A stretch of 64,000 nt of DNA, from contig NZ_JBGTYM010000001.1 of assembly GCF_044142105.1 (NCBI RefSeq), forward strand, positions 558,001 through 622,000, written 5' to 3'. This document shows, in pieces, positions 35,489-44,631 of the stretch (positions within the stretch are counted from its first letter, which is position 1; each line of letters begins with the position of its first letter). Source of the stretch: Pseudogemmobacter sp044142105. Lineage in GTDB: Bacteria > Pseudomonadota > Alphaproteobacteria > Rhodobacterales > Rhodobacteraceae. Both the position numbers and the translations under genes were made by a program. The notes beneath the pieces were generated by a model that searched no databases, had not been told where the DNA came from, and saw nothing but the letters and a program-made list of their open reading frames with translations.

Positions 35489-37519
35489 GTGACGCGAGCA
35501 GGGCTGGTGGCCGGCGTGGACGTCGGCGGGACCTTTACCGACCTTGTGATTTTCGATCCCGCCTCGGGCGCGGTGCGGCTGGCCAAGGTGCCGACCACGC
35601 TGCCGAACCAGGCAGGCGGGGTCCTGGCGGCCTTCGAGGCGGCGGGGACGGCTGATCTTGCCGCACTGGATCTGATCGTCCATGGCACCACGACCACGAC
35701 CAATGCGGTGCTGGAGCGCCAGCTTGCCCGGACCGGCATCATCACCACCGCAGGGTTCCGCGATGTTCTGGAACTGGGTCGTCGCACCCGGCCGCAAGCC
35801 TATGGCATGGCGGGCCGCTTCGTGCCGATCATTCCGCGCGACCTGCGGCTGGAAGTGCCAGAGCGGATGGATGCGCGCGGGCGGGTGATCGCACCGCTTG
35901 ACGAAAAGGCTTTTCGTGAATCTGCCGCCGCGCTGCAGCGAGCTGGCTGCGAGGCGCTGGTGATCCACTTTTTGCACGCCTATGCCAACCCGGCGCATGA
36001 ACTGCGCGCGGGCGAGATTGCGCGCGAACTGTGGCCGAACGCCTATGTCACGCTGGGCCATGCGCTTCTGTCCGAGGCCCGGGAGTATGAGCGCGGGGTG
36101 ACGGCGGCGGTGAATGCCAGCGTCCAGCCGGTGCTGGAGCGCTATATCTCGCGGCTGGCGGGCGAGCTGGCGCAGCGCGGCTATGCGCGCGATCTTCTGG
36201 TCATGAACGGTAATGGCGGCATGGTCACCGCGCAGCATGTGGCAAAAGAGGCGGTGAAAACGGTGATGTCGGGGCCCGCCTCGGGGGTGATGGCGGCGGT
36301 GGCGACCGGGCGGCGGGCTGGGATGCCCGACCTTCTGACCTATGACATGGGCGGCACATCGACCGATGTGGCCATGATCCGCGGCGGCGTGGCCCCGGTC
36401 TCGAACGAGATCGAGGTGGAATATGCCATGCCGATCCATGTGCCGATGGTCGATGTGCGCACCGTCGGCGCGGGCGGCGGGTCGATCGCACGGGTCGATG
36501 AGGGCGGCATGCTGCGGGTCGGGCCGGAAAGCGCCGGCTCCTATCCCGGCCCGGTCTGCTATGGGCGCGGCGGCACGAAGGTCACGATCTCGGACGCGAA
36601 CCTGATCCTGGGGCGCCTGCCCGCCAGCCGGTTCGGACAGGCCGCCGAGGCGGCGCGGATGGCGATGGACGCGCAGATCGCGCGGCCTTTGGGGCTGGGT
36701 GTCGAGGAGGCCGCCGAAGCAGTGGTAAGGATCGCCAATACCCATATGGCGGGGGCCGTTCGGATGGTGTCGATCTCGATGGGGGCCGATCCGCGCGATT
36801 TCGCGCTTTTCGCCTTTGGCGGGGCGGGGCCGCTGCATGCCGTCGCCCTGGCGCGGGAACTCGCCGTGCCGAAGGTTCTGGTTCCGGCGCGACCCGGGAT
36901 CACCAATGCGCTGGGCTGCGTGGTGGCGGATCTGCGGCACGATTTCGTGCGCACGCTTAACCGGCCTCTGGATGCGCTGGATATGGGGGAGGTCGCCAGG
37001 CTTCTGTCGGCGCTTGAGGCGGAAGGGCGCAAGCTGATCGCCGCGGAGAGCGTCGAGGTGCGCGACGTGAAGGCCGAGTTTTCGGCCGACATGCAGTTCC
37101 TGGGGCAGACCCATCTTCTGCGCGTGACCCTGCCTTCGGCCTCTCCGACGCAGGGCCAGATGCAGGCGCTGTTCGAGGCGGCCTATCATGCCCGCTTCCG
37201 GGTGGATCTGCCGGAAATCCGTGCCTCGGTGATGAACCTGAATGTCTCGGTGACCGGGCGGCGGGCCGAGCTGGACCTGTCGCGCCTGATCGACCCGGCC
37301 GGGCGGAAAGCGATGCCCGAGGTCAAGGAGATGCGCCAGGTCTGGTTTGACGGCGGCTGGCAAGACGTGCCGATCTATTGGCGCGATCACCTGCCGCTGG
37401 CGCTGGACCTCTCCGGCCCCGCCATCGTCGAGCAGATGGACACGACGCTGGTGGTGGAGCCGGGCTGCCGGGTGACGTCGGACAAGGACGGCAATCTGAT
37501 CGTGGCGGTTCGGGGCTGA
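35489..37519 (+). CDS. hyuA: N-methylhydantoinase/oxoprolinase subunit A
   Basis: A 676-residue HyuA-family ATPase subunit. The actin-like ATP-binding motifs are clear: GVDVGGTFTDLVIFD at about residues 8-22, HGTTTTTNAVLER near 65 and YDMGGTSTDVAMI near 285. With HyuB it forms ATP-dependent amidohydrolases that open hydantoin, N-methylhydantoin or 5-oxoproline rings, or carboxylate acetone/acetophenone in related complexes. GTG start after GGAGGC. It is followed 74 bases later by hyuB with a GC-rich repeat between them. The linked importer and N-demethylases favour a cyclic N-methylated amide substrate. Confidence 0.88.
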   Translation: MTRAGLVAGVDVGGTFTDLVIFDPASGAVRLAKVPTTLPNQAGGVLAAFEAAGTADLAALDLIVHGTTTTTNAVLERQLARTGIITTAGFRDVLELGRRTRPQAYGMAGRFVPIIPRDLRLEVPERMDARGRVIAPLDEKAFRESAAALQRAGCEALVIHFLHAYANPAHELRAGEIARELWPNAYVTLGHALLSEAREYERGVTAAVNASVQPVLERYISRLAGELAQRGYARDLLVMNGNGGMVTAQHVAKEAVKTVMSGPASGVMAAVATGRRAGMPDLLTYDMGGTSTDVAMIRGGVAPVSNEIEVEYAMPIHVPMVDVRTVGAGGGSIARVDEGGMLRVGPESAGSYPGPVCYGRGGTKVTISDANLILGRLPASRFGQAAEAARMAMDAQIARPLGLGVEEAAEAVVRIANTHMAGAVRMVSISMGADPRDFALFAFGGAGPLHAVALARELAVPKVLVPARPGITNALGCVVADLRHDFVRTLNRPLDALDMGEVARLLSALEAEGRKLIAAESVEVRDVKAEFSADMQFLGQTHLLRVTLPSASPTQGQMQALFEAAYHARFRVDLPEIRASVMNLNVSVTGRRAELDLSRLIDPAGRKAMPEVKEMRQVWFDGGWQDVPIYWRDHLPLALDLSGPAIVEQMDTTLVVEPGCRVTSDKDGNLIVAVRG

Positions 37520-37534
37520 AAACGCCAAGCCAGT

Positions 37535-37590
37535 GGACTTCGCGCCCCCCCGGCCCCCTGCGGGATATTTGAGCGGAAAAGAAAGGCGGG
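37535..37590 (+). repeat. GC-rich intergenic repeat with TATTTG box, copy 2
   Basis: GCGCCCCCCCGGCCCCCTGC followed by GGGATATTTGAGCGGAAAAG fills the gap between hyuA and hyuB. It matches in layout the inverted copy at about 7660-7735. Being inside an operon, it may act as an RNA hairpin as well as a dispersed repeat. Confidence 0.5.
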
Positions 37591-37593
37591 ACG

Positions 37594-39276
37594 ATGATCG
37601 ATCCGGTGACATTGACGGTGATCCAGGCGGGGTTGCAGCAGGTCTGCGACGAGATGGACCTGACCTTCTCGCGCGCAGCCTTTTCGCCGGTGATCGCCGA
37701 GGCGGATGATCGGTCGGACGGGATCTACAGCGCCGAGGATGGCAGCCTGATCGCGCAGGGCTCGAAGGGCCTGCCGGTCTTTGTTGGCGTGATGCAGTTC
37801 TCCACCCGAACCCTGATCCAGCGCATCGCGGCAGGGGTGACGGCAGCGCCCGAGCCGGGCGACATCTATATCGTCAACGACCCCTATCTGGGCGGCACGC
37901 ATCTGATGGATGTGCGCTTTGCGATGCCGGTCTGGCGCGAAGGCAAGATTTGGTGCTGGCTGTCGAATACCGGGCACTGGCCGGACACGGGCGGCATGGT
38001 GCCGGGCGGGTTTTCCGCCAGTGCGATCAGCGCAGAACAGGAAGGGCTGCGTCTGCCGCCGGTGAAGCTGTTCAAGAAGGGTGTGCTGGATGCCGAGATC
38101 TGGGCGATCATCTGTTCCAACATCCGGGTCAGCGACCAGCGCATCGGCGATGTGAAGGCGCAAGCGAGTGCCCTGATGGTCGGGGCTGACAGGCTGGCCG
38201 CGCTGATGGATCGCTACGGCGACACCACCGTGAGCGAGGCGGTGGCGCGGATGCGCGATCTGGCGGCGCGGCAGATGCGGGCGATGGTGGGGCTGATCCC
38301 GGAGGGAAGCTACACGGCCAAGGCGATGATCGACAGCGACGGGGTTGTGAACGAGCCGCTGACCATTGCGCTGACCATGAGCCGCGCGGGCGAGCGGTTG
38401 ACCTTCGACTTTTCCGGGTCGTCGCTGCCCTGCGCGGGGCCGATGAATTCGGTCCGGGCGACCACATTGTCTTCGGTCTATCTGGCCGTACGCCATGTCT
38501 TTCCCGATGTGCCGATCAGCGCCGGAGCCTTTGAACCCCTGGAGGTGACGGGGATCGAGGGCACATTCCTCGACGCCCACTATCCGAGACCTGTTTCGGG
38601 TTGCGCGGCCGAGGTCAGCCAGCGCATCGCGGAAGCCGTCTTTGCCGCGCTGGTTCAGGCGATCCCGCAGCGGGTAACGGCCGCACCGGCCGGGACAAGC
38701 GGAAATTTCGGTCTGGGCGGGACCGACCCCGAAACCGGGGCGGGCTATGTGATGTATCAGATCTCGGGCGGCGGCTATGGCGGCTTTGCCGGGGGCGACG
38801 GCATTTCCAATGGCTGTTCCACGATAGGCATCTCGAAGGCGCCGCCGGTCGAGATCATGGAGCAGAAATACCCGGTTCTTTACCGGCGCTACGCGCTGCA
38901 TGAAGGCTCGGGCGGGGCAGGGCGGATGCGGGGCGGCTTCGGGCTGGATTACGAGATCGAGCTGCTGCGTGGCACGGCGCGCGCTTCTTTCGTCATGGAT
39001 CATGGCCGGGTCGGGCCGCAGGGCGTGCTGGGCGGCGGCGATGGCGCGGTGAACCGGGTGGAGATCATGCGGCAAGACGAGCCGGTTCTGGTGCCCGAGC
39101 ATCTGTCCAAGGCGCAGGATATCGTCTTGCAGGCGGGCGACCGGGTGCGGGTGCGCACGCCGGGCGGCGGCGGCTATGGCGCGCCCGAGGGCCGCGATCC
39201 GGCGCTGGTGGCCGAGGATGTGCGGCTGGGTCGCTATAATGCGGAAGAGGCCCGGCGGCTTTGGCCGCCGGGCTAA
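37594..39276 (+). CDS. hyuB: N-methylhydantoinase/oxoprolinase subunit B
   Basis: A 560-residue HyuB-family catalytic subunit. Visible signatures: NDPYLGGTHLMDVRFAMPVW (about residues 92-111), NTGHWPDTGGMVPGGFSA (about 125-142) and a C-terminal RVRTPGGGGYGAP. The metal site of the family lies in the first two segments. It partners HyuA for ATP-driven ring opening. It is the last gene of the accessory catabolic region and ends five bases from the convergent RND transporter gene. Confidence 0.9.
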   Translation: MIDPVTLTVIQAGLQQVCDEMDLTFSRAAFSPVIAEADDRSDGIYSAEDGSLIAQGSKGLPVFVGVMQFSTRTLIQRIAAGVTAAPEPGDIYIVNDPYLGGTHLMDVRFAMPVWREGKIWCWLSNTGHWPDTGGMVPGGFSASAISAEQEGLRLPPVKLFKKGVLDAEIWAIICSNIRVSDQRIGDVKAQASALMVGADRLAALMDRYGDTTVSEAVARMRDLAARQMRAMVGLIPEGSYTAKAMIDSDGVVNEPLTIALTMSRAGERLTFDFSGSSLPCAGPMNSVRATTLSSVYLAVRHVFPDVPISAGAFEPLEVTGIEGTFLDAHYPRPVSGCAAEVSQRIAEAVFAALVQAIPQRVTAAPAGTSGNFGLGGTDPETGAGYVMYQISGGGYGGFAGGDGISNGCSTIGISKAPPVEIMEQKYPVLYRRYALHEGSGGAGRMRGGFGLDYEIELLRGTARASFVMDHGRVGPQGVLGGGDGAVNRVEIMRQDEPVLVPEHLSKAQDIVLQAGDRVRVRTPGGGGYGAPEGRDPALVAEDVRLGRYNAEEARRLWPPG

Positions 39277-39280
39277 GGCG

Positions 39281-42200
39281 TCATTCGGCGGCCTGGACCT
39301 TGCGCCCGGACAGACGGTCTTCCAGCGCGCCGATCCGCGCGCTGAGCAGCGCTGCCCGGTCGTCACCCGAGCGCAGCCGCGCCACCAGCTCTTCGGCCGA
39401 GGGCGGCACCGCCTCTTCGTCCTTCTTGCCGATCATCCTTCCGAAGACCCAGCCCAGCGCACGCGAGAGGTCGTCCATGATCAGGTAGAAGGCCGGCACC
39501 ACGACCAGCGACAGTACCGTCGACATGATGATGCCGCCGATCACCGCAATCGCCATGGGCGCGCGGAAGGTGCCGCCTTCGCCCACGCCCAGAGCCGAGG
39601 GCAGCATCCCTGCCGACATGGCGATCGAGGTCATCACGATCGGCCGCGCCCGCTTGTGCCCGGCCTCGACGACGGCCGCGATCCGGTTCATCCCGCGCGC
39701 CCGCATCTCGATCGCGAAGTCGATCAGCAGGATCGCGTTCTTGGTCACGATGCCCATCAGCATCAGAAGACCGATCATGACCGGCATGGACATCGGGTTT
39801 TGGGTGATGATCAGCGCCGCCGCCACGCCGCCGATGGCCAGCGGCAGCGAAAAGAGGATGGTGAAGGGCTGAATCAGCGACCGGAAGAGAAGGATCAGCA
39901 CCGACAGGACCAGGAAAAGGCCCATCAGCATCGCATTGCCAAAGCTCGTGACCAGTTCGGCCTGCACTTCGGCATCGCCCGAGGGCTTGACAGTGACCGA
40001 GGCGGGCAGCTTCAGGGGCGGGATGCCTTTTTCGGCATTGCCGAAGACGATCTCCTCGAACCGCGCTGTGGCGCTGTCCAGCGGAACGCCCACCGGCAGG
40101 TCGGCGCCCACCGTGGCGACACGCTGGCGGTTCAGGCGCTTGATCGTGGCCGGACCTTCGGACAGCGTGATCTCGGCCACGGCCGACAGCGGCACCAGTT
40201 TGCCCGAGGCGGTAATGACCTGGAGCGCCGCCAGCCGTTCCAGACTTTCGCGCGACGTATCCTCGAGCTGCACCCGCACCGGAATCTGGCGGCTGTCGAC
40301 CGAGAGCTTCGCGAGCGAGGCGTCACCGTCGCCGATGGTCGCAACGCGCACGGTGGCCGCGATGGCCTGTGTGGTGACACCCAGCCGCGCGGCCTCTTCC
40401 AGACGCGGCGTGATCTGGACTTCGGGGCGCGGCAGGGTGCTTTCGGTCGAGACGTTCGACAGAAGCGGCTCACCCACCAAAGCGCGTTCGATCATCGTCG
40501 TTGCCGCGACCAGATCGCCATCACTGGCCGAAAGGACATTATAGGAGACGGGCCGACCGCCCGCGCCGGGACCGCCCAGTTTGAAGGCGCGGATATCGGG
40601 GATTGTCGCAAGACGCTTCAGAACTTCGGCCTCGATCTCAACCTGCGGCTGGGTTCGCGTCGTCGAGGGCGGGATATGGATCCAGTCGCGCAGAAGCGGG
40701 ATGCCGCTTGCAACCTCGACCAGCCGCCGTTCCAGCGAGACGTCGCGCTTTTCGAGAAGGATCCGCATATCGGCGCGGCGTACATCAAGGTCACCCAGCG
40801 GCGAGCTGCCGCCCACGACGATGACATTCTCGATTCCCGGAATATCCTTGATGGCATTGCGCATCGCCTCGGTCGTGCGGTCGGTCTCGGCCAGGGTCGA
40901 GCCGGGCGGCAACTCGACGGAAATCGAGAAGCGGCTTTCGTCATCAGGCGGGAAAAGGTTGCCGGGAACTTGCAGCATTAGCCCGACCGAAACGATCACC
41001 ACGCCAATGGCCACGACCAGGGTCAGGTAATAGGCGGGGAAGCGGAAGCGAGAGCCGAACAGGCGCGGCACAGCGGTGGATTTCCTCACCAACCACAGAT
41101 AGCCGCGCATGAAGGCCCCATCCTTCAGCTCGCCATGCCCCTTGTCCTTGGCGGTCATCAGATAGGCCGCCATCATTGGCGTGATGAGCCGCGCGACAAG
41201 CAGCGAGAACAGCACCGCGACGGCGACGGTGATGCCGAACTGGCGGAAATATTGCCCGGGAATTCCAGGCATGAAAGAGACCGGAACGAAGACCGCGACG
41301 ATGGTCGAGGTGGTGGCGATGACGGCAAGGCCGATCTCGTCTGCCGCCTCGATGGCCGCGCGGTAGGGGGTCTTGCCCATTCGGATGTGGCGGGCGATGT
41401 TCTCGATTTCCACGATGGCATCGTCGACCAGAATCCCCGTCGCCAAGGTCAAGGCAAGAAAGGAAACGAGGTTCAGCGAAAAGCCCACCATATCCATGAC
41501 CCAGAAGGTGGGGATGGCCGACAGGGGCAGGGCGACGGCAGAGATCAGGGTTGCACGCCAGTTGCGCAGGAAGATGAAGACCACCAGAACGGCCAGCAGC
41601 GCTCCTTCGATCAGCGTATCCAGCGCGGCTTCGTAATTGCCATGGGTGTAGTAGACCGCATCATCCACCAGGGTGACGGTCACGTCTGGATATTTGGCGC
41701 GGATGTCATCGACGACGGTTGCCGTCACTTCGGCCACCGAAACCTCGGACGCGCCCTTGGAGCGGAAGACCGCCATCATCACGACGGGATCGCCATCGGT
41801 GCGGCCAAAGCTCTTGGGGTCTTCGTAGCTGTCGATGATCTCGCCCAGATCCGACAGGCGGACATGACGGCCCGAGGGCAGTGCGATGGTCGCCTGGGCC
41901 AGCGCGGCGGCAGTGTCCTGGTTGCCCAGGGTGCGGATCGACTGTTCGCCCAGGCCGATCTCGGCCTTGCCCGAGCCGACATTCGCATTGGTCAAGGCAA
42001 GCTGCTGGCTGACCGCCAACGCGGTGATGCCATAACTGCCCAGTTTCACAGGGTCGAGCTCGACGCGAATTTCCCGGTCGGCCCCGCCATAGCGGTCTAC
42101 CCGCCCGATGCCCGGTTTGCCCTGCAGGGCCCGCGTCATCGTATCATCGACGAACCACGACAATTCCTCAAGCGTCATGCCCGGCGAAGAGACCGAATAG

Positions 42201-42619
42201 GTCAGAATGGCGCCGCCTTCGACATCGACGCGGGCAACGATGGGGGCCTCGATATCGCCGGGCAGATCGCCCCGGATGCGGTCGATGGCATCCTTGGTGT
42301 CCTGCACTGCCTTGTCGGTCGAAATCTCCATGTAGAACTCGACCGCGGTGGTCGAGAGCCCATCGGAGACAGTCGAAGTGACGTTCTTGACTCCGGTGAT
42401 GCCCGCGACGGCATCTTCGATCTCTTTGGTGATTTGGGTTTCGATCTCGGCCGGGGCGGCACCCGGCTGGGCGACGGCGATCGAGACGATCGGCACGTCG
42501 ATATTGGGGAAACGTGTGATGGGCAGGGTGTTGAACGATTGCCAGCCGATCAGCAGCAGCATGAAGAAGGCGAGAAGCGGCGCGACCGGATTGCGGATGG
42601 CCCAGGCGGAAAAGTTCAT
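39281..42619 (-). CDS. RND-family multidrug efflux permease
   Basis: A 1112-residue inner-membrane RND pump (HAE-type) with twelve helices: helix 1 at about residues 12-30, a large periplasmic loop, a central helix group that includes GILVDDAIVEIENIARH with the paired Asp residues of the proton relay (about 403-420), a second loop and the last helices near 985-1060. It exports drugs or other hydrophobic compounds using proton-motive force. It lies 9 bases behind the adaptor gene and is controlled by the TetR gene ahead of it; no outer-membrane factor is nearby. The C-terminal 50 residues form a short cytoplasmic charged tail. Confidence 0.95.
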   Translation of the reverse strand: MNFSAWAIRNPVAPLLAFFMLLLIGWQSFNTLPITRFPNIDVPIVSIAVAQPGAAPAEIETQITKEIEDAVAGITGVKNVTSTVSDGLSTTAVEFYMEISTDKAVQDTKDAIDRIRGDLPGDIEAPIVARVDVEGGAILTYSVSSPGMTLEELSWFVDDTMTRALQGKPGIGRVDRYGGADREIRVELDPVKLGSYGITALAVSQQLALTNANVGSGKAEIGLGEQSIRTLGNQDTAAALAQATIALPSGRHVRLSDLGEIIDSYEDPKSFGRTDGDPVVMMAVFRSKGASEVSVAEVTATVVDDIRAKYPDVTVTLVDDAVYYTHGNYEAALDTLIEGALLAVLVVFIFLRNWRATLISAVALPLSAIPTFWVMDMVGFSLNLVSFLALTLATGILVDDAIVEIENIARHIRMGKTPYRAAIEAADEIGLAVIATTSTIVAVFVPVSFMPGIPGQYFRQFGITVAVAVLFSLLVARLITPMMAAYLMTAKDKGHGELKDGAFMRGYLWLVRKSTAVPRLFGSRFRFPAYYLTLVVAIGVVIVSVGLMLQVPGNLFPPDDESRFSISVELPPGSTLAETDRTTEAMRNAIKDIPGIENVIVVGGSSPLGDLDVRRADMRILLEKRDVSLERRLVEVASGIPLLRDWIHIPPSTTRTQPQVEIEAEVLKRLATIPDIRAFKLGGPGAGGRPVSYNVLSASDGDLVAATTMIERALVGEPLLSNVSTESTLPRPEVQITPRLEEAARLGVTTQAIAATVRVATIGDGDASLAKLSVDSRQIPVRVQLEDTSRESLERLAALQVITASGKLVPLSAVAEITLSEGPATIKRLNRQRVATVGADLPVGVPLDSATARFEEIVFGNAEKGIPPLKLPASVTVKPSGDAEVQAELVTSFGNAMLMGLFLVLSVLILLFRSLIQPFTILFSLPLAIGGVAAALIITQNPMSMPVMIGLLMLMGIVTKNAILLIDFAIEMRARGMNRIAAVVEAGHKRARPIVMTSIAMSAGMLPSALGVGEGGTFRAPMAIAVIGGIIMSTVLSLVVVPAFYLIMDDLSRALGWVFGRMIGKKDEEAVPPSAEELVARLRSGDDRAALLSARIGALEDRLSGRKVQAAE

Positions 42620-42628
42620 CTCGCCCTC

Positions 42629-43831
42629 TTAATTGCCAAGGTCCGACAGGACCGGATTGATCTTGTCGCCGGGGCGCACGAAGGCGCCGGCCTTGGCGAC
42701 GACCTGATCGCCTTCGGACAGGCCCTCGGTCACTTCGACCCAGCCGCTTTCGCGGATGCCAAGCTTGACCGCGACCTGCTCTACGACGCCGTCCATGACG
42801 CGCAGAACGGTCTGCTCGCCGCCCTGGGCGCTGACCGCCGTGACCGGAACGGCCAGCGCGTCATGTTCCGCGACGACCACATCCGCCTCGATGAACATGC
42901 CCGCGCGCAGCCCGGTCTCGGCCGCGATCGAGATCCGCGCACGGCCCAGCCGGGTCAGGCTGTCGATGACGGGTTCCACCAGACGGATCGTGCCGGTCAG
43001 CCCGGCAGGCGTGCCGACGCCCTTCAGCTCGGCCATCTGGCCGGGGGAAAGGCGCAGGATATCGGCCTCGGCCACATCGGCCCACAATTCCAGCGCCCCG
43101 TCCTTTTCGATCGCGAACATCGGGCTGCCCGCCGCCGTGGCAATGGCGCCGATGGTGGCGTTGCGCGCGGTGATCCGCCCGGCATAGGGCGCCTTCACCT
43201 CGGTCCGGGTCAGCTGCAGCTCAACATTCGCCATCTGCGCCTCGTAAAGCGCGACCTGGGCGCGGGCGGCTTCGAGCGACTGGCGCGCGACCGAAACCCG
43301 GGCCGTGGCGGCCACCGCATTGGCGCCGGCTGTATCAAGCGCGGCTTGCGTCGCCGTGCCCTTATCGGCCAGTTTCTTCGTCCGTTCGGCCACGCGCTGC
43401 GCCTCGGCCGCCGAAGACTCTGCCTCGGTCAGTTGCGCTTCGGCCTGGGCGATGGTTGCCTTGGCCGATTCCAGCGCGGCGGCCGATTGCACCTTTTGCA
43501 GCAGAAGCGTGCTGTTCGACAGCATGGCCAGCACCTGCCCCTCGGTCACCACATCGCCGACATCGGCCAGAAGCTGCTCGATCGGCTGGCCCTCGATCAG
43601 CGGCTGGACATTCACCTGTTCGACCGGATTGACGAAACCGGTCGCGATCACGCGGGCGACCATGTGGCGCGTCGCCACCGAGGCCACGGTGATCGCGGGC
43701 AAAACCGGGGCCGATGCGGCTGCGGGCGAGGTCTCGGCGGCAGCGGCGGTTTCGGCCAGGGCGGGGCCAGGCAAGGGCATGACGGCGAGCAGGGCGGCAA
43801 GAGAAACGGAAACCTGGAAATACGGGCGCAT
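42629..43831 (-). CDS. RND efflux periplasmic adaptor
   Basis: A 400-residue membrane-fusion protein with an N-terminal Sec signal or anchor (about residues 5-26, cleavage near ALA-ET) followed by Ala-rich linker, lipoyl halves around a hairpin (about 85-205), and beta-barrel domains. The usual SGxV lipoyl motif is replaced by ATGFVNPVEQV. No lipobox cysteine is evident. It joins the RND pump made by the next gene to an outer-membrane channel encoded elsewhere. Confidence 0.92.
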   Translation of the reverse strand: MRPYFQVSVSLAALLAVMPLPGPALAETAAAAETSPAAASAPVLPAITVASVATRHMVARVIATGFVNPVEQVNVQPLIEGQPIEQLLADVGDVVTEGQVLAMLSNSTLLLQKVQSAAALESAKATIAQAEAQLTEAESSAAEAQRVAERTKKLADKGTATQAALDTAGANAVAATARVSVARQSLEAARAQVALYEAQMANVELQLTRTEVKAPYAGRITARNATIGAIATAAGSPMFAIEKDGALELWADVAEADILRLSPGQMAELKGVGTPAGLTGTIRLVEPVIDSLTRLGRARISIAAETGLRAGMFIEADVVVAEHDALAVPVTAVSAQGGEQTVLRVMDGVVEQVAVKLGIRESGWVEVTEGLSEGDQVVAKAGAFVRPGDKINPVLSDLGN

Positions 43832-43834
43832 GGA

Positions 43835-44473
43835 TCAGCTCTTTTCTGAAGCGGCGTCGGTTACATCATCAAGCACGCGGTTGATGCTTTGCAGAATCAA
43901 GGCGTTCAGGTCGGGCTCAAGGGCATCGCTCTGACGGGTGGCCGCGGCCTTGACCATCATCACGACAAAACGGGCATGGGCGCCGAAGCGCTGGTGACAG
44001 GCTTCCGGGGACAGGCCCGAGACGCGCGCGAAGACGCCCAACATATTGGCGCAGATGCGGTTCTCCATATCGCCGCAAATCGCCGCCACTTCGGTCTTCC
44101 TATGCGCCGCGGCCCCGATTTCGGCCCAGAGCCGCCCCTTGTCCTTGTGGCGGGTGCAAACTTCTCCGGCGATCTTGCCGCGCACGGCGCCCATCAGGTC
44201 GTCCGCGGTGCGGATCTCGGCGAATTTCTGTTCGATCTCGGCAATGTCGAGCGCGACCATGCCTTCGACGATGGCGGCTTTCGAGGGAAAATAGCGGTAG
44301 AAATTCCCCACGCTCATCCCCGCAGCCCGGGCCAGATCCTGCATCGAGGCCCCGTCGAACCCCTTTTCGGCAAAAACCTCACGGATCCGGCCAAGAATCT
44401 CGGCCGAGCGGTCGGACACGGGATTGTGGACGGGTCCGACATGGGCCGGACTTATCGGAGAGGGAAAGGTCAT
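43835..44473 (-). CDS. TetR-family repressor of RND operon
   Basis: A 212-residue TetR regulator. The helix-turn-helix is at about residues 20-65 (ILGRIREVFAEKGFDGASMQ, then GMSVGNFYRYFPSKAAIVEG). The C-terminal ligand domain is unassigned. It is first in an operon with the adaptor and pump. A perfect 16-bp palindrome covers 44490-44505; the frame's earlier ATG at 44503 would lie inside it, and a TTGACG / TACTTG promoter pair upstream would put the transcript start at about that ATG. I therefore prefer ATG 44473, leaving about 30 bases of leader, although no strong ribosome site is visible for either. Confidence 0.88.
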   Translation of the reverse strand: MTFPSPISPAHVGPVHNPVSDRSAEILGRIREVFAEKGFDGASMQDLARAAGMSVGNFYRYFPSKAAIVEGMVALDIAEIEQKFAEIRTADDLMGAVRGKIAGEVCTRHKDKGRLWAEIGAAAHRKTEVAAICGDMENRICANMLGVFARVSGLSPEACHQRFGAHARFVVMMVKAAATRQSDALEPDLNALILQSINRVLDDVTDAASEKS

Positions 44474-44489
44474 GGCGGCCGCAGGCGGG

Positions 44490-44505
44490 GAATGAACGTT
44501 CATTC
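44490..44505. promoter_or_regulatory. TetR operator palindrome
   Basis: GAATGAACGTTCATTC is a perfect 16-bp palindrome immediately upstream of the preferred tetR start. Such AATGAACGTTCATT-type sites are typical of RND-controlling TetR proteins. It would give autorepression and control of the efflux operon; on the other side it is about 127 bases from tgt. Confidence 0.75.
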
Positions 44506-44631
44506 ACGCAAGTACACGGTTTTTACATTGCGTCAAGTCCTTCCTGCTTTCTGTAGGTACGAAAGCTGTGCGCCCTTGGCATTTCGCTGCGATTGGTGCA
44601 GGAACGGGCGGTTTCGGCAGGAGGGTCGTCA

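Noticed and set aside
41135..43849. 904-codon forward frame over the RND pump and adaptor
   Set aside because: Antisense to clear RND and adaptor sequences; composition is typical of a shadow frame.
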